From Candidatus Kapaibacterium thiocyanatum (GTDB taxonomy: Bacteria; Bacteroidota; Ignavibacteria; Kapaibacteriales; Kapaibacteriaceae): a stretch of DNA of 64,000 nt. A program made the translations under genes and the position numbers. The stretch lies in assembly GCA_001899175.1 (NCBI GenBank), contig MKVH01000002.1:1-64000 (forward strand), in the 5' to 3' direction. Positions 17,551-25,776 of the stretch are shown here, in pieces. The stretch's first letter is position 1. Each line of letters starts with the position of its first letter. The notes beneath the pieces are model-generated. The model ran no database searches, was not told the origin of the DNA, and was given only the letters and a program-made list of their open reading frames with translations.

Positions 17551-18282
17551 TCATATGGCGACGCCGATGGCGGCGGCTTCCACACGTCGGGCGCCGGCCA
17601 TGAGCAGGGCCATGGCGGCACCGTTCGCGGTGGCGCCCGTCGTGAGCACATCGTCCACGACCAGCAGACGCAGATTACGGACGCGGTCGGGTCTGCGGAC
17701 CACGATGGCATTCCTCACGTTCTTCAGACGCTGCCCTGCGTCGAGCCTCGTCTGGCTGCCCGTATAGTGCGTACGGACGAGGGCGTCGTCGATCATCGGA
17801 ATCTCCATGGTACGGGCCACGCCACGGGCGATGAAGTCGGCCTGGTTGTAGCCCCGTTCGCGGCGCCGTGCGGGATGGATCGGCACTGGAAGCACGGCAT
17901 CGACGTGAATGCCGGCGACGGTGGTAAGCATGGTACCCAGCTCCTCGCCGAAGGCGACTGCGAGCTTCGTTCTGCCGTCGTACTTGACGGCATGGATGGC
18001 GTGCTGGATGGTCGTGCCCGTGCCGACGGGATAGAGGGCATGGACGTCGGAGAGTGCCAGGTCGTCGGGATGGAAGTGCGTCGCGATGCGGGGAAACAGT
18101 TCGTACGATGGCGGGGCGATCCGGTGGGTATCGAGGGCCGTATCATCGATGCCCGGCATGCGGGTCGTACGTGTGCCGAGATATCGGCCGGTCATCAGGC
18201 AACGCCGGGGAAAGACGACGTCGTCGAAGGCACGGAACCAGGTGACCAGACTCCGTACCATGACGGTACGGAGTCCGGTCAT
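17551..18282 (-). CDS. comFC: ComF-family phosphoribosyltransferase
   Basis: 243 residues. The C-terminal half is a PRTase domain with VLPVPIHPARRRERGYNQA, the substrate loop RLDAGQRLKNVRNA and the PRPP-binding VVDDVLTTGATANG. The N-terminal zinc-finger-like segment is reduced: only one cysteine is evident in FPRRCLMTGR, where the family usually has two CxxC pairs. ComFC helps single-stranded DNA handling in natural transformation, in keeping with dprA nearby. It is the last gene of the DoxX-MTHFR-RDD-kynA-comFC operon (4 nt after kynA). A second ATG at 18261 lies in the loop of a strong hairpin (18249-18275), so the true start is uncertain. Confidence 0.88.
   Translation of the reverse strand: MTGLRTVMVRSLVTWFRAFDDVVFPRRCLMTGRYLGTRTTRMPGIDDTALDTHRIAPPSYELFPRIATHFHPDDLALSDVHALYPVGTGTTIQHAIHAVKYDGRTKLAVAFGEELGTMLTTVAGIHVDAVLPVPIHPARRRERGYNQADFIARGVARTMEIPMIDDALVRTHYTGSQTRLDAGQRLKNVRNAIVVRRPDRVRNLRLLVVDDVLTTGATANGAAMALLMAGARRVEAAAIGVAI
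18249..18275 (-). promoter_or_regulatory. Perfect 11-bp hairpin over the comFC start region
   Basis: Positions 18249-18259 are exactly complementary to 18265-18275 around the 5-nt loop 18260-18264. The ATG encoding Met8 of ComFC reads from the loop edge (18261-18259). The T-tract of a terminator is missing, so a translational or RNA-processing role is more likely. Confidence 0.4.
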
Positions 18283-18286
18283 GGCA

Positions 18287-19357
18287 TCATACTCGTGCTT
18301 CGTTCACGAACTGGAGACGTTCTGCGAGATCACCGGGCAGGGCCGGGGTATGCGTCCGCGGGATGAGGAAGCTGCTCATGGCCGTGATGTCGTCGAAGAC
18401 GCGCTGTTTCAGCGTCGTCATCATCAGGTAGTCATGGCCGCTCGACCCGCCCGTGCCGACGCGCATGCCGATCATGCGGCTGACCATCATCGTATGACGA
18501 TAGCGCCAGAGCGAGACCAGACGATCCAGCTCGATGACGGCGTCCAGGAAGCGATAGGGGATCTGGAGCAGGGGATACTCGCGATACGTCGAGATGAAGA
18601 GTACTGCGAGTGTGGCGCGCTGTGACAGACGGCGCGCCCCCTGGGCGACGAGGGCATCGTACTGCGTCGTGTCGAAGATGGCCAGGAAGCCTTTCTCGTT
18701 GGCGTCCACCTGCGCGAGCGCTTCCGACGGATCGTGCCCTTCGGCTTCGGCCAGGCGGCGGATCTCCACACGATCGTTGTCGAGCATGTTCCGCACGGCA
18801 GTACGGTACTCTTCCCAGAACGTATACGATCCCGATTCCATGAAGGGTAGCTTCTCCAGCCATTGCTGGACGACGGAGAAGAGCGTGGGACCGTTCGTCG
18901 CCGCTTCGATGGCGGCACGATGTTCTTCGGTCAGGCTGTCCCGATAGCTGCGCAGCACGCGGCGATCGTCCGACAGGCCCAGCGTGCGTTCGAGGACGCG
19001 CCACTGCACGGACTGGAAGCCGCTGGCGGGGTTCAGGAAGGCGCGGAAGTCCATGAAGTCCGGAGGCGTCATGGTTTCCAGGATCGTGAACTGGTTGGCG
19101 GCATGCTCCATGATGCGGTTGACGCGCTGGAGCCGCGCGTGGCATGTGGCCACGCTGGCCTCCGGAACGTAGTCGCGGTCGAGGTCGTCGATCACCGTCT
19201 TCAGTTCGAACAAGACCTGCTTGAACCACAGTTCGAAGGTCTGGTGGGTGATGATGAAGAGCAGTTCGTCGTGGGCATGGGCGCCCTGCTTGTCGCTTTC
19301 GGGATGCTGCGAGTCGAGTACCCTGTCGAGTTCGAGGTAATCGCTGTAGTAGATCAT
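18287..19357 (-). CDS. kynA: Tryptophan 2,3-dioxygenase
   Basis: 356 residues. Family signatures are intact: FIITHQTFELWFKQ with the substrate-pocket histidine near residue 38, the WRYRHTMMVSRMIG segment with proximal haem histidine near residue 288, and GTGGSSGHDYL. It opens the indole ring of L-tryptophan to N-formylkynurenine and needs oxygen and haem. The rest of the kynurenine pathway is not in the window. Its ATG overlaps the RDD gene stop as ATGA, and comFC starts 4 nt downstream, so it belongs to a mixed operon. At 356 residues it is longer than the usual ~280-residue bacterial enzymes and nearer the size of eukaryotic TDO. Confidence 0.92.
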   Translation of the reverse strand: MIYYSDYLELDRVLDSQHPESDKQGAHAHDELLFIITHQTFELWFKQVLFELKTVIDDLDRDYVPEASVATCHARLQRVNRIMEHAANQFTILETMTPPDFMDFRAFLNPASGFQSVQWRVLERTLGLSDDRRVLRSYRDSLTEEHRAAIEAATNGPTLFSVVQQWLEKLPFMESGSYTFWEEYRTAVRNMLDNDRVEIRRLAEAEGHDPSEALAQVDANEKGFLAIFDTTQYDALVAQGARRLSQRATLAVLFISTYREYPLLQIPYRFLDAVIELDRLVSLWRYRHTMMVSRMIGMRVGTGGSSGHDYLMMTTLKQRVFDDITAMSSFLIPRTHTPALPGDLAERLQFVNEARV

Positions 19358-19968
19358 TGGATGTCTTCCTTATGGAATACTGCCGTCTGTGCTACGCGGT
19401 CATGCAATGCCATACGGGCTTCACCGAGTGCGAAGAAGCAGCCGATGAAGATCACGAAGCTGGCGAAGCCCGCGATATAGTCGAAGAAGGCGAGCGCAGG
19501 CAGCAGAGCGATGAAATTGAGAAGTGACGAGATATGTTTCACGGCCCAGCGCTTCGCGAAGAGAGCTACGTTCCCGCGCCTCCCGTCCGCATGGGCGATC
19601 TTGAGACCGAAGACGAGCTTGCCCGGAGATGAGCCGATGGCCATTTCGATCATCGAATAGAGCAGTCCGACGATGACGCTCGTGAAGCTCATGCTCTGCA
19701 CGATCTCGAGGATGTAGTCGATCTGGCTTTCGGGAATGCCGAGCATGGAATAGACGCCGTACAGCTGATCGATCTCCTCGCTGGAGATCATCGACGTCTG
19801 TACGCCCATGTTCACGAGGACCATCGCGAGGGCGAAGATGAGGGCGACCATCATGATGCCGTCGAGGATGACAGCCAGGAGGCGTTTGCCGAAGCCGACA
19901 CGCAGGTATTCTACTGGTGGCCTCATGGACCCGCCCATGGGGTTCTGGGAATAATCAACCGGCTGCAC
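19354..19968 (-). CDS. RDD-family membrane protein
   Basis: 204 residues. RDD signature features are visible: the R-x-x-A-x-x-L-D motif at the first helix (GKRLLAVILDG), a second and third helix (about 92-110 and 155-185), and SPGKLVFGLKI. Family members are small polytopic inner-membrane proteins; some act as Na+/H+ antiporters, most are uncharacterised. The start is a GTG at 19968 with an AAGGTGA ribosome-binding sequence; it overlaps the end of the preceding gene by 14 nt. ATGs at 19938 and 19926 are alternatives. Confidence 0.82.
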   Translation of the reverse strand: MQPVDYSQNPMGGSMRPPVEYLRVGFGKRLLAVILDGIMMVALIFALAMVLVNMGVQTSMISSEEIDQLYGVYSMLGIPESQIDYILEIVQSMSFTSVIVGLLYSMIEMAIGSSPGKLVFGLKIAHADGRRGNVALFAKRWAVKHISSLLNFIALLPALAFFDYIAGFASFVIFIGCFFALGEARMALHDRVAQTAVFHKEDIQ

Positions 19969-21826
19969 GATTCACCTTGGATGGTTGTACTTGTTCGAGG
20001 ATACGTACGGCGATGTCGTATTTCTTGAAGGGGGGCATGAGATAGATGCCGTCGATGCGATTCATGACGGACCGGAGGAATTCGACGGTGATGTCGATAC
20101 CCACGGCAGTGGCGTGTTCGGTGTCGGTACCGGCCGCCCGCATGCGTTCGCGGACCCATACGGGAATCGCCATGCCGGGCACTTCGTAGTGCAGGAATTC
20201 CGCATGACGGATCGTCCGGAGCGGAATGACGCCGAGCATGAAGCGGATGTCGATGCCCTGGATACGTTCGAGGAAGGTATGGAGCAGTTCTTCGTCGAAG
20301 ATGGGCTGGGAGAATGCCACGTGCGCGCCTTCTTCGGCCTTGGCCGCCAGACGGTCGATCTCGCGTTCGAGGTCTTCGGCCGCGGGGTTCACCGCACAGG
20401 CGATGCAGAACTGCGTCGGCTCGCCGAGCGGATTGCCCATGAGGTCCTGTCCATGATTCATCCTGCCCATCGCGCGGACGAGGCCGATGGAGTCGACGTC
20501 ATAGACGCTCGTGGCGGACGGGAAGTCGCCGATATGGGTCGGATCGCCGGTGACGGCGAGGATGTTGCGCAGGCCGAGAGCGTATGCGCCGAGGACTTCG
20601 GCCTGGAGGCCGACCATGTTGCGGTCGCGGCAGGCGAGGTGCGTGATGCATTCCATGCCGGTCTGCGTCTGCACCATGTGCGAGATGGCGATGGGACTCA
20701 TCCGCAGGCGCGCACGCGCTCCATCGGAGATGTTCACGGCGTCGATACCGTGCGCCTTCAGATAGCGTGCGCCGTCGATCACGCTGTGCATGTCGAGGCC
20801 CCGGGGAATGTCGAGTTCGACGGTGGCCACGAATCCGTTCCCGAGCGTACGCTGGAACGTCGAGCGTGAATCCTCTGCAGCATCGCGGCCATGTTCCTTC
20901 GGAGCGTGCTTGATCACGACGGGTGCCGTGCCTACGCCATGATTGCGTACGGCATCGGCGATGGCCCTGATGTGTTCCACGGTAGCGCCTCCGTCGGCAC
21001 CGATGATGGCGGCGCCGTGTTCGACCAGACGTGCGGCCGCACTGGCTACGTACTGCGGTTCCGCATTGTAGACGGGAAAACCGTCGATGATGGTGGGGAT
21101 ACCGATGTCCGGTTGGGCGCAGAGCGCCACCGGGCTGACGCGGAGGGACTGGACGATGGCGAGCATGCGCTGCGGGCCTACCGTGCCGTTGCTGCCGAGG
21201 GCCGTGATGCCGTGACGCGTGAGCCGCTCGGCGACGTCGCTCGGATAGGAGCTGGCCAGGACGGAACCGTCTTCCGGAAACGACTTCGATGCGACGAGCG
21301 GTACGTCCGTACTCAGCGCTCGTACGACGTCGATGGCGATTTCGAGTTCGTCGAGATTGATGAAGGACTTCAGCATCACGATGTCGGCGCCGGCGGCCAG
21401 CAGTGCCGTCACCTGTTCCGTGAAGCATGCGCGGAGATCGTCGGGTTCGAGCGGACCGAGCGGACGCAGGAAGCGGCCGGCGGGACCTACGACGCCCGCG
21501 ACGACGGCACGGTCACCCGCGGCCGTCCGTGCGATCCATACACCTTTACGGTTGAGTTCGTGAACGCGGGCCGACAGCATCGAGGATTCGAGTGCGTACC
21601 TGTTGGAGTGCATGGTATTGCTCTGCAACAGCGTAGCGCCGGCGTCGAGGAATTCATGATAGATACGTTCGATCACGACGGGATGAGCCAGGTTGTAGCG
21701 GTCGCAGGGACGTTCCGAGAATCCGCGCTTCGCGAGCTCGATGGCCATCGAGCCATCGGTAACGATCGGTTCACGCCCGAGCTTGTCGCGGAACACCACG
21801 GCCCCGTTCGTGAGGGTGGTACTCAT
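19955..21826 (-). CDS. Homocysteine S-methyltransferase-like/methylenetetrahydrofolate reductase fusion
   Basis: 623 residues, the YitJ-type two-domain layout. Residues 1-300 form a homocysteine methyltransferase barrel, and residues 325-620 a MTHFR barrel with catalytic glutamate (TVELDIPRG), HLACRDRN and LAVTGDPTHIGDF. The MTHFR half should reduce CH2-THF to CH3-THF with FAD. In the first half all three zinc-ligand cysteines are gone: the usual G-x-N-C reads GSNG (211-214) and GGCCG reads GADGG (276-280). Canonical methyl transfer is therefore doubtful, though the barrel is otherwise well conserved. ATG at 21826 overlaps the DoxX stop (ATGA); a longer frame to 21883 lies inside that gene. 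Confidence 0.88.
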   Translation of the reverse strand: MSTTLTNGAVVFRDKLGREPIVTDGSMAIELAKRGFSERPCDRYNLAHPVVIERIYHEFLDAGATLLQSNTMHSNRYALESSMLSARVHELNRKGVWIARTAAGDRAVVAGVVGPAGRFLRPLGPLEPDDLRACFTEQVTALLAAGADIVMLKSFINLDELEIAIDVVRALSTDVPLVASKSFPEDGSVLASSYPSDVAERLTRHGITALGSNGTVGPQRMLAIVQSLRVSPVALCAQPDIGIPTIIDGFPVYNAEPQYVASAAARLVEHGAAIIGADGGATVEHIRAIADAVRNHGVGTAPVVIKHAPKEHGRDAAEDSRSTFQRTLGNGFVATVELDIPRGLDMHSVIDGARYLKAHGIDAVNISDGARARLRMSPIAISHMVQTQTGMECITHLACRDRNMVGLQAEVLGAYALGLRNILAVTGDPTHIGDFPSATSVYDVDSIGLVRAMGRMNHGQDLMGNPLGEPTQFCIACAVNPAAEDLEREIDRLAAKAEEGAHVAFSQPIFDEELLHTFLERIQGIDIRFMLGVIPLRTIRHAEFLHYEVPGMAIPVWVRERMRAAGTDTEHATAVGIDITVEFLRSVMNRIDGIYLMPPFKKYDIAVRILEQVQPSKVNRAAG

Positions 21827-22275
21827 TCCTTGCGCCCCTTTCTCCATCCGTCGAGAGAGAATGGCGATGCCGGATACTTCCACAGGAAGGCGCAGCCGGC
21901 GATCATCATCGTATTCTTGGCCACCTTGATCCAGCTCACTTCTTCACCGCCCTGCGAACCGAAGCAGCCGCAGTCGATCTTGAGTCCTTGCGACACCGCC
22001 CATGCGATGGCCCCGGTGAACATCACGAGCATGATGCCGCAGAGCAGGGCGCTCGTTCGTACGCGCAGGCCGGCCAGCAGGGCCACGCCGCAGAGGAGCT
22101 CCAGCCACGGGATGACGAGGGCGTAGGCGTGGATGACGAAGGAGGGGAGGAGATGATAGTGATCGATCGACGTTGCAAAGGCCAACGGTTCCATGATCTT
22201 CGGTATGGCTGCATAGAGGAAGAAGCCACCGAGATAGCAGCGAAAGATCAGCGAGAGCCAGGGTATCGCATTCAT
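21823..22275 (-). CDS. DoxX/MauE-like membrane protein
   Basis: 150 residues with four predicted helices (about 8-28, 47-68, 75-96, 118-133) and the loop KIDCGCFGSQGGEEVSW. A conserved CxCFG loop is typical of the MauE/DoxX-like family linked to disulfide or electron transfer at the membrane. First gene of the five-gene operon ending in comFC. Its ATG lies only 4 nt after a TAACTTGC promoter element, so the transcript may be leaderless. Function is not known beyond the family. Confidence 0.8.
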   Translation of the reverse strand: MNAIPWLSLIFRCYLGGFFLYAAIPKIMEPLAFATSIDHYHLLPSFVIHAYALVIPWLELLCGVALLAGLRVRTSALLCGIMLVMFTGAIAWAVSQGLKIDCGCFGSQGGEEVSWIKVAKNTMMIAGCAFLWKYPASPFSLDGWRKGRKE

Positions 22276-22279
22276 GCCC

Positions 22280-22287
22280 GCAAGTTA
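22280..22287 (-). promoter_or_regulatory. Bacteroidota-type -7 element of the DoxX-comFC operon
   Basis: TAACTTGC on the minus strand, 4 nt before the DoxX ATG at 22275. Confidence 0.55.
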
Positions 22288-22309
22288 CGATGGAAGAACG
22301 AAGGATGAC

Positions 22310-22340
22310 TTGCTACCCCTTCGCGGAGATGCTATATTCG
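22310..22340 (+). promoter_or_regulatory. Promoter of the DUF5684-like gene
   Basis: TTGCTA (22310-22315) and TATATT (22333-22338) are 17 bp apart. The second element also reads TATATTCG, matching the TAnnTTTG-like pattern seen elsewhere here. About 40 nt of leader follow to the start codon, which has a GGAGGGG ribosome-binding sequence. Confidence 0.6.
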
Positions 22341-22381
22341 ACGCGTTACGTTTCCACATTCTCACTGCACGGAGGGGTCAG

Positions 22382-22792
22382 ATGTACGAAGAAGATCTCA
22401 GCGCGATGGACGCATCAGGAGCGGCCGGACTCGGTATCGGCTTCTTCCTGTTCATGATCGTTATCTATCTTTTCTATGGCTATTGCATAGGACGGATACT
22501 CCAGAAGGCCGGCAAGCCGCTATGGGTCGGCTTCGTGCCGATCTACAACAACATCGTCATGCTGGAGATCATCGGACGTCCGGTATGGTGGATCGTGCTG
22601 CTCCTCATCCCGTTCGTGAACTTCATCATCCTCATCATCACCTACATCGATCTGGCCAAGAGCTTCGGCAAGGATACCGTCTACGGCATCCTCCTGATCC
22701 TCTTCGGATTCATCATGCTGCCCGTCATGGCGTTCAGCAAGGATATCCAGTATCAGGGCCCTGCGGTAACGCAGCCGGGACCGGTGATCTGA
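22382..22792 (+). CDS. DUF5684-like small membrane protein
   Basis: 136 residues. A short acidic N-terminus is followed by helices at about 15-35, 50-60 and a pair at 68-88 and 98-117. The motif KAGKPLWVGFVPIYNNIVML is typical of the DUF5684 family (signal peptidase I-associated or standalone membrane proteins). The ATG at 22382 has a GGAGGGG ribosome-binding sequence 5 nt upstream; an in-frame ATG at 22274 would overlap the divergent gene. Monocistronic, with its own promoter and a strong terminator. Function unknown. Confidence 0.8.
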   Translation: MYEEDLSAMDASGAAGLGIGFFLFMIVIYLFYGYCIGRILQKAGKPLWVGFVPIYNNIVMLEIIGRPVWWIVLLLIPFVNFIILIITYIDLAKSFGKDTVYGILLILFGFIMLPVMAFSKDIQYQGPAVTQPGPVI

Positions 22793-22817
22793 CGATTCTC
22801 GACCGCGAATCGAATAT

Positions 22818-22850
22818 GAGAAGGGCAGCCCATGGGCTGCCCTTCTTCGT
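22818..22850 (+). terminator. Strong intrinsic terminator
   Basis: 12-bp perfect stem (22820-22831 with 22834-22845) and a 2-nt loop, followed by TTCGTTT. It closes the DUF5684-like gene and also faces the end of the minus-strand gene at 22892. Confidence 0.8.
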
Positions 22851-22891
22851 TTGAACGTCATGATCGGGTCATGTCCGTCATTGCCTGTACC

Positions 22892-23152
22892 TCACGCAAA
22901 GGCCAGCCAGGTGGAGATCCAGCTCCAGACGATCAGGATGACGACGATGGAGCTCAGGACGATGCCGATGCGGGCAAGCAGTACGGCACCCTTGACGTCA
23001 CGCCGCTCGCGCGGATCGATGCTGTCGCCCGCCGGTTGCAGGCGTGCCATACGGAGCACCTGCATACCGCAGACGAGTCCTGGTACGCCCCATACGATGG
23101 AGAGGACGATGGAGGCATAGCCGAGCCATACCATTGATGTCGTGCGTTTCAC
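22892..23152 (-). CDS. Small two-helix membrane protein (DUF4190-like)
   Basis: 86 residues with two hydrophobic helices (about 8-30 and 60-83) and a basic cytoplasmic loop (RMARLQPAGDSIDPRERRDVKG). The arrangement resembles DUF4190/CCC-motif proteins, but similarity is weak. The start is GTG, forming a GTGA overlap with the metalloprotease stop, which indicates translational coupling and a possible shared role at the cell envelope. No function assigned. Confidence 0.65.
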   Translation of the reverse strand: MKRTTSMVWLGYASIVLSIVWGVPGLVCGMQVLRMARLQPAGDSIDPRERRDVKGAVLLARIGIVLSSIVVILIVWSWISTWLAFA

Positions 23153-25644
23153 AGTTTCTTCGCGTCCAGTGCCGTTTCGATCTGCAGTGCGAGGTCGGCG
23201 AAGTGAGCTTTCGTGGATGCATCGGATGACGATGCGGACTTGAGCTTCTTCAACAGTCCGGTGAGCTGGGCGCGGGAGAGGGCACGGACGTCGGTGTTGT
23301 AGACGTCGGGTCCACGGAAGAACGCGGCGAAGGCGTCGCCCGTCGGTGCTGGTGCAGGCTTCTCGGCCTTGGCGATCAATGACTGGACGAAGTTCCGCTG
23401 CAGGTTACGGCGATAGAAGTCCACCGGGCCGCGCGACGTCACCTCCTTGAAGAGCATGGTCTCCAGATCCGTGAAGAGCTCCGATACCGAATAGGCCTGC
23501 GTGCCGAGACGTGCCTGCTGGTCGATGAGGCGCATGAGCTTGTCGTTGCTCATGGTGGTGCGCATTATGCTCGTCTGGAAGTCGGCCAGTTGCTGTACGC
23601 CACCGTTCGGGGCGATCACACCGAGTACGCGATCGTCGAGCAGCCATGTCGGCGTCGTGAAGACCTGTTCGTTGAGGAAGGTGAGGGCCGCCTTCTGACG
23701 CTCCTTCGTCACCGGCGTGAACTGCGGTCCGGCCACACCGAAGACCTTGCGTTCGATCTCCACGCCACCGGGGATGTTGGCCACGTGGCCCATCTCGCGG
23801 CGCCACTGTCCGAGAACGTCGCCATAGAGTTCGTCGAGCTGACGGAAGTTCTTTCCTTCCTGATACGTGGCATCGTAGAGATACCCCATAATGCGCTTGA
23901 GGTTGGCTACACCGTAGGTGCCGGCCTTGATGGCATCGTCGCCGAGATCTTCCATCTGCGACGTCGGATCCATCGTAAGCCATTGCTGCGCACCGAAGCG
24001 GAGCATCTTGTCCGTCTCGGACGCCCTTGCCCACTTGTGGAGCGTATCCGTTTCGGCGTCGGAGGTCGTGGCGCCGATGATCGGACGATATCCCCAGCGG
24101 ATGGAATGCTTGTCGTATGGTCCGATGCCCGGCATCGTATTCACGTTGTCGCCGGGCTGGGCGACGTAGTTGAAGCGCGCATAGTCCATGATGGACGGTG
24201 CGGTGTTGTAGAGCCTGGTGAACGTCGACGAGCGCAGCGAATCCACGGGATAGGAGTTCGAGGCCTTCATGTTGTGGGGCAGGCCGAGCGTATGACCCAC
24301 TTCGTGCGTCGCGACGAAGGAGACGAGCTCACCCATCAGATCGTCGGGATAGGGCAGCTTGCGTGCGCGCGGGTCGGACACCGCCTGTGTGAAGTACCAG
24401 CTCGTGAGCAGCTTCATGATGTTGTGGAACCAGCCGATATCGCTTTCGATGATCTCGCCCGTGCGCGGATCGTGGATGTTCGGTCCGTAGGCATTCTCGA
24501 TATCGGAAGGATAGTAGCGGATCACGGAATAGCGGGCATCTTCCGGCGACCATTCGGGGTCTTCCTGCGGCGTGGGGGGATCGATGCAACGGATGGCGTT
24601 GCGGAAGCCTGCGGCTTCGAAGGCCGTGTTCCATGCTTCGACGCCCCGTTTGAGCCACGGACGCCACTGGACTGGCGTCGCGGGGTCGAGGTAGTAGGTG
24701 ATGGGCTTGATGGGCTCGACCAGTTCACCGCGGAGGAAGGCGGCCGTATCCTTCGGCTCGAGCCTCCAGCGCAGGATGTACTGGCGCGTCAGCGCTTCCG
24801 CTTCGGGACGGCCGTAGTCCGTCTGATAGAGCGAGAAGAATCCCACACGAGGATCGGCGAGACGAGGCGTCATCGGCTTCTCGGGCAGGCGCACCATGGA
24901 ATGGTGCATGGTGAAGCTGACGGTGCGCGACTGCGGATTCTGCGGAGACTGGTCGGCATTGAACGTGATGACGTTCTCGACTTCGATATTGGTCGGGAAG
25001 CTGCGGGCGTACTCGACGTAGGAGCGCTCGCGGTCCAGCATCGAGATCTTGAATTCCTGCCGCAGTTCCCGGCCCGGGGTCATGATGCCGACGTCCGTCG
25101 TATAGAGATCCGTCACGTCGATCACGATCGTCGACGAATCCTTGTTGAAGGCCTGGATGGGGAAGGCCTTGATGACTTCGTCGAAATTGGAGGCCTTCAC
25201 TGCCCGGCTGATGGGCAACGAATCGGCGGCCACGTTCTCGTAGCTCACCGTCCGTAGCATGATCTTGTCGAATTTCCGTTCCCAGCGGATCACCTGCGTC
25301 GTGTTTTCCTCGCCGCCGTAGCCTATTCTCGGCGTCTTGGCGAGTCTCGATACGAAGAGCAGCTCCCTGCCGAGTTCCTGCTTCGGAATCTCGTAGAAGA
25401 CCTTGTCGTCGATGCGATGGACGATGAACAGACCCGAGTCGCTCACGGCTTCTTTCGTGATCACCTTGTCGTACGGTTTCGGACCCTTCTTTCCACCGGC
25501 CGCGGCCGCATCACCGCCACCGGGTGGCGGCGTGGACGTCTGCTGCGCACTCTGTGACGATCCACAGGCCATGACGAAGGATCCTGCCGCAGCCACCAGG
25601 GCCATGCGAGCAAGTTCGAGGGGCTTCGGAAGATGTACCATCAT
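23149..25644 (-). CDS. Zinc-dependent metalloprotease lipoprotein (DUF5117/DUF5118)
   Basis: 831 residues. A lipoprotein signal (FVMAC, lipid cysteine at residue 27) is followed by a low-complexity Pro/Gly/Ala linker, the DUF5118 region, DUF5117 (about 90-280) and a metzincin-like catalytic domain with HEVGHTLGLPH (447-457) supplying three zinc histidines and the catalytic glutamate. A SIMDYARF methionine-turn-like segment follows at about 485. The C-terminal third is helical. Such proteins are common in Bacteroidota and are thought to act in the periplasm or at the surface; substrates are unknown. Two consecutive ATGs begin the frame. The leader upstream contains a terminator-like hairpin. 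Confidence 0.9.
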   Translation of the reverse strand: MMVHLPKPLELARMALVAAAGSFVMACGSSQSAQQTSTPPPGGGDAAAAGGKKGPKPYDKVITKEAVSDSGLFIVHRIDDKVFYEIPKQELGRELLFVSRLAKTPRIGYGGEENTTQVIRWERKFDKIMLRTVSYENVAADSLPISRAVKASNFDEVIKAFPIQAFNKDSSTIVIDVTDLYTTDVGIMTPGRELRQEFKISMLDRERSYVEYARSFPTNIEVENVITFNADQSPQNPQSRTVSFTMHHSMVRLPEKPMTPRLADPRVGFFSLYQTDYGRPEAEALTRQYILRWRLEPKDTAAFLRGELVEPIKPITYYLDPATPVQWRPWLKRGVEAWNTAFEAAGFRNAIRCIDPPTPQEDPEWSPEDARYSVIRYYPSDIENAYGPNIHDPRTGEIIESDIGWFHNIMKLLTSWYFTQAVSDPRARKLPYPDDLMGELVSFVATHEVGHTLGLPHNMKASNSYPVDSLRSSTFTRLYNTAPSIMDYARFNYVAQPGDNVNTMPGIGPYDKHSIRWGYRPIIGATTSDAETDTLHKWARASETDKMLRFGAQQWLTMDPTSQMEDLGDDAIKAGTYGVANLKRIMGYLYDATYQEGKNFRQLDELYGDVLGQWRREMGHVANIPGGVEIERKVFGVAGPQFTPVTKERQKAALTFLNEQVFTTPTWLLDDRVLGVIAPNGGVQQLADFQTSIMRTTMSNDKLMRLIDQQARLGTQAYSVSELFTDLETMLFKEVTSRGPVDFYRRNLQRNFVQSLIAKAEKPAPAPTGDAFAAFFRGPDVYNTDVRALSRAQLTGLLKKLKSASSSDASTKAHFADLALQIETALDAKKL

Positions 25645-25726
25645 TGGGCTGAACTATGAAGAACGGTAGGAATTGTGCGTCGGAAATTATCACTATTGAA
25701 GGCAAGACTTCATTGCCGGAATTGCC

Positions 25727-25776
25727 AAAAATAAAACAGTGTCCGCTGCGCCGGGTATTGAACCCGCAACGGACAC
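25727..25776 (-). terminator. Intrinsic terminator/attenuator in the metalloprotease leader
   Basis: On the minus strand 25776-25766 pairs with 25749-25739 (11 bp, one G-U). An inner stem (25765-25762 with 25756-25753) tops it, and a U-rich tail (UGUUUUAUUUUU) follows. The wobble pair exists only on the minus strand, which supports that orientation. It lies 83 nt upstream of the metalloprotease ATG with no gene in between, so it either ends a short RNA or attenuates the operon. Confidence 0.6.

Noticed and set aside
25739-25776. A tRNA T-arm-like sequence (GGGTTCAATACCC on the minus strand)
   Set aside because: The surrounding bases form one long hairpin with a U-tract; there is no acceptor stem, D-arm or anticodon arm. 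It reads as a terminator.
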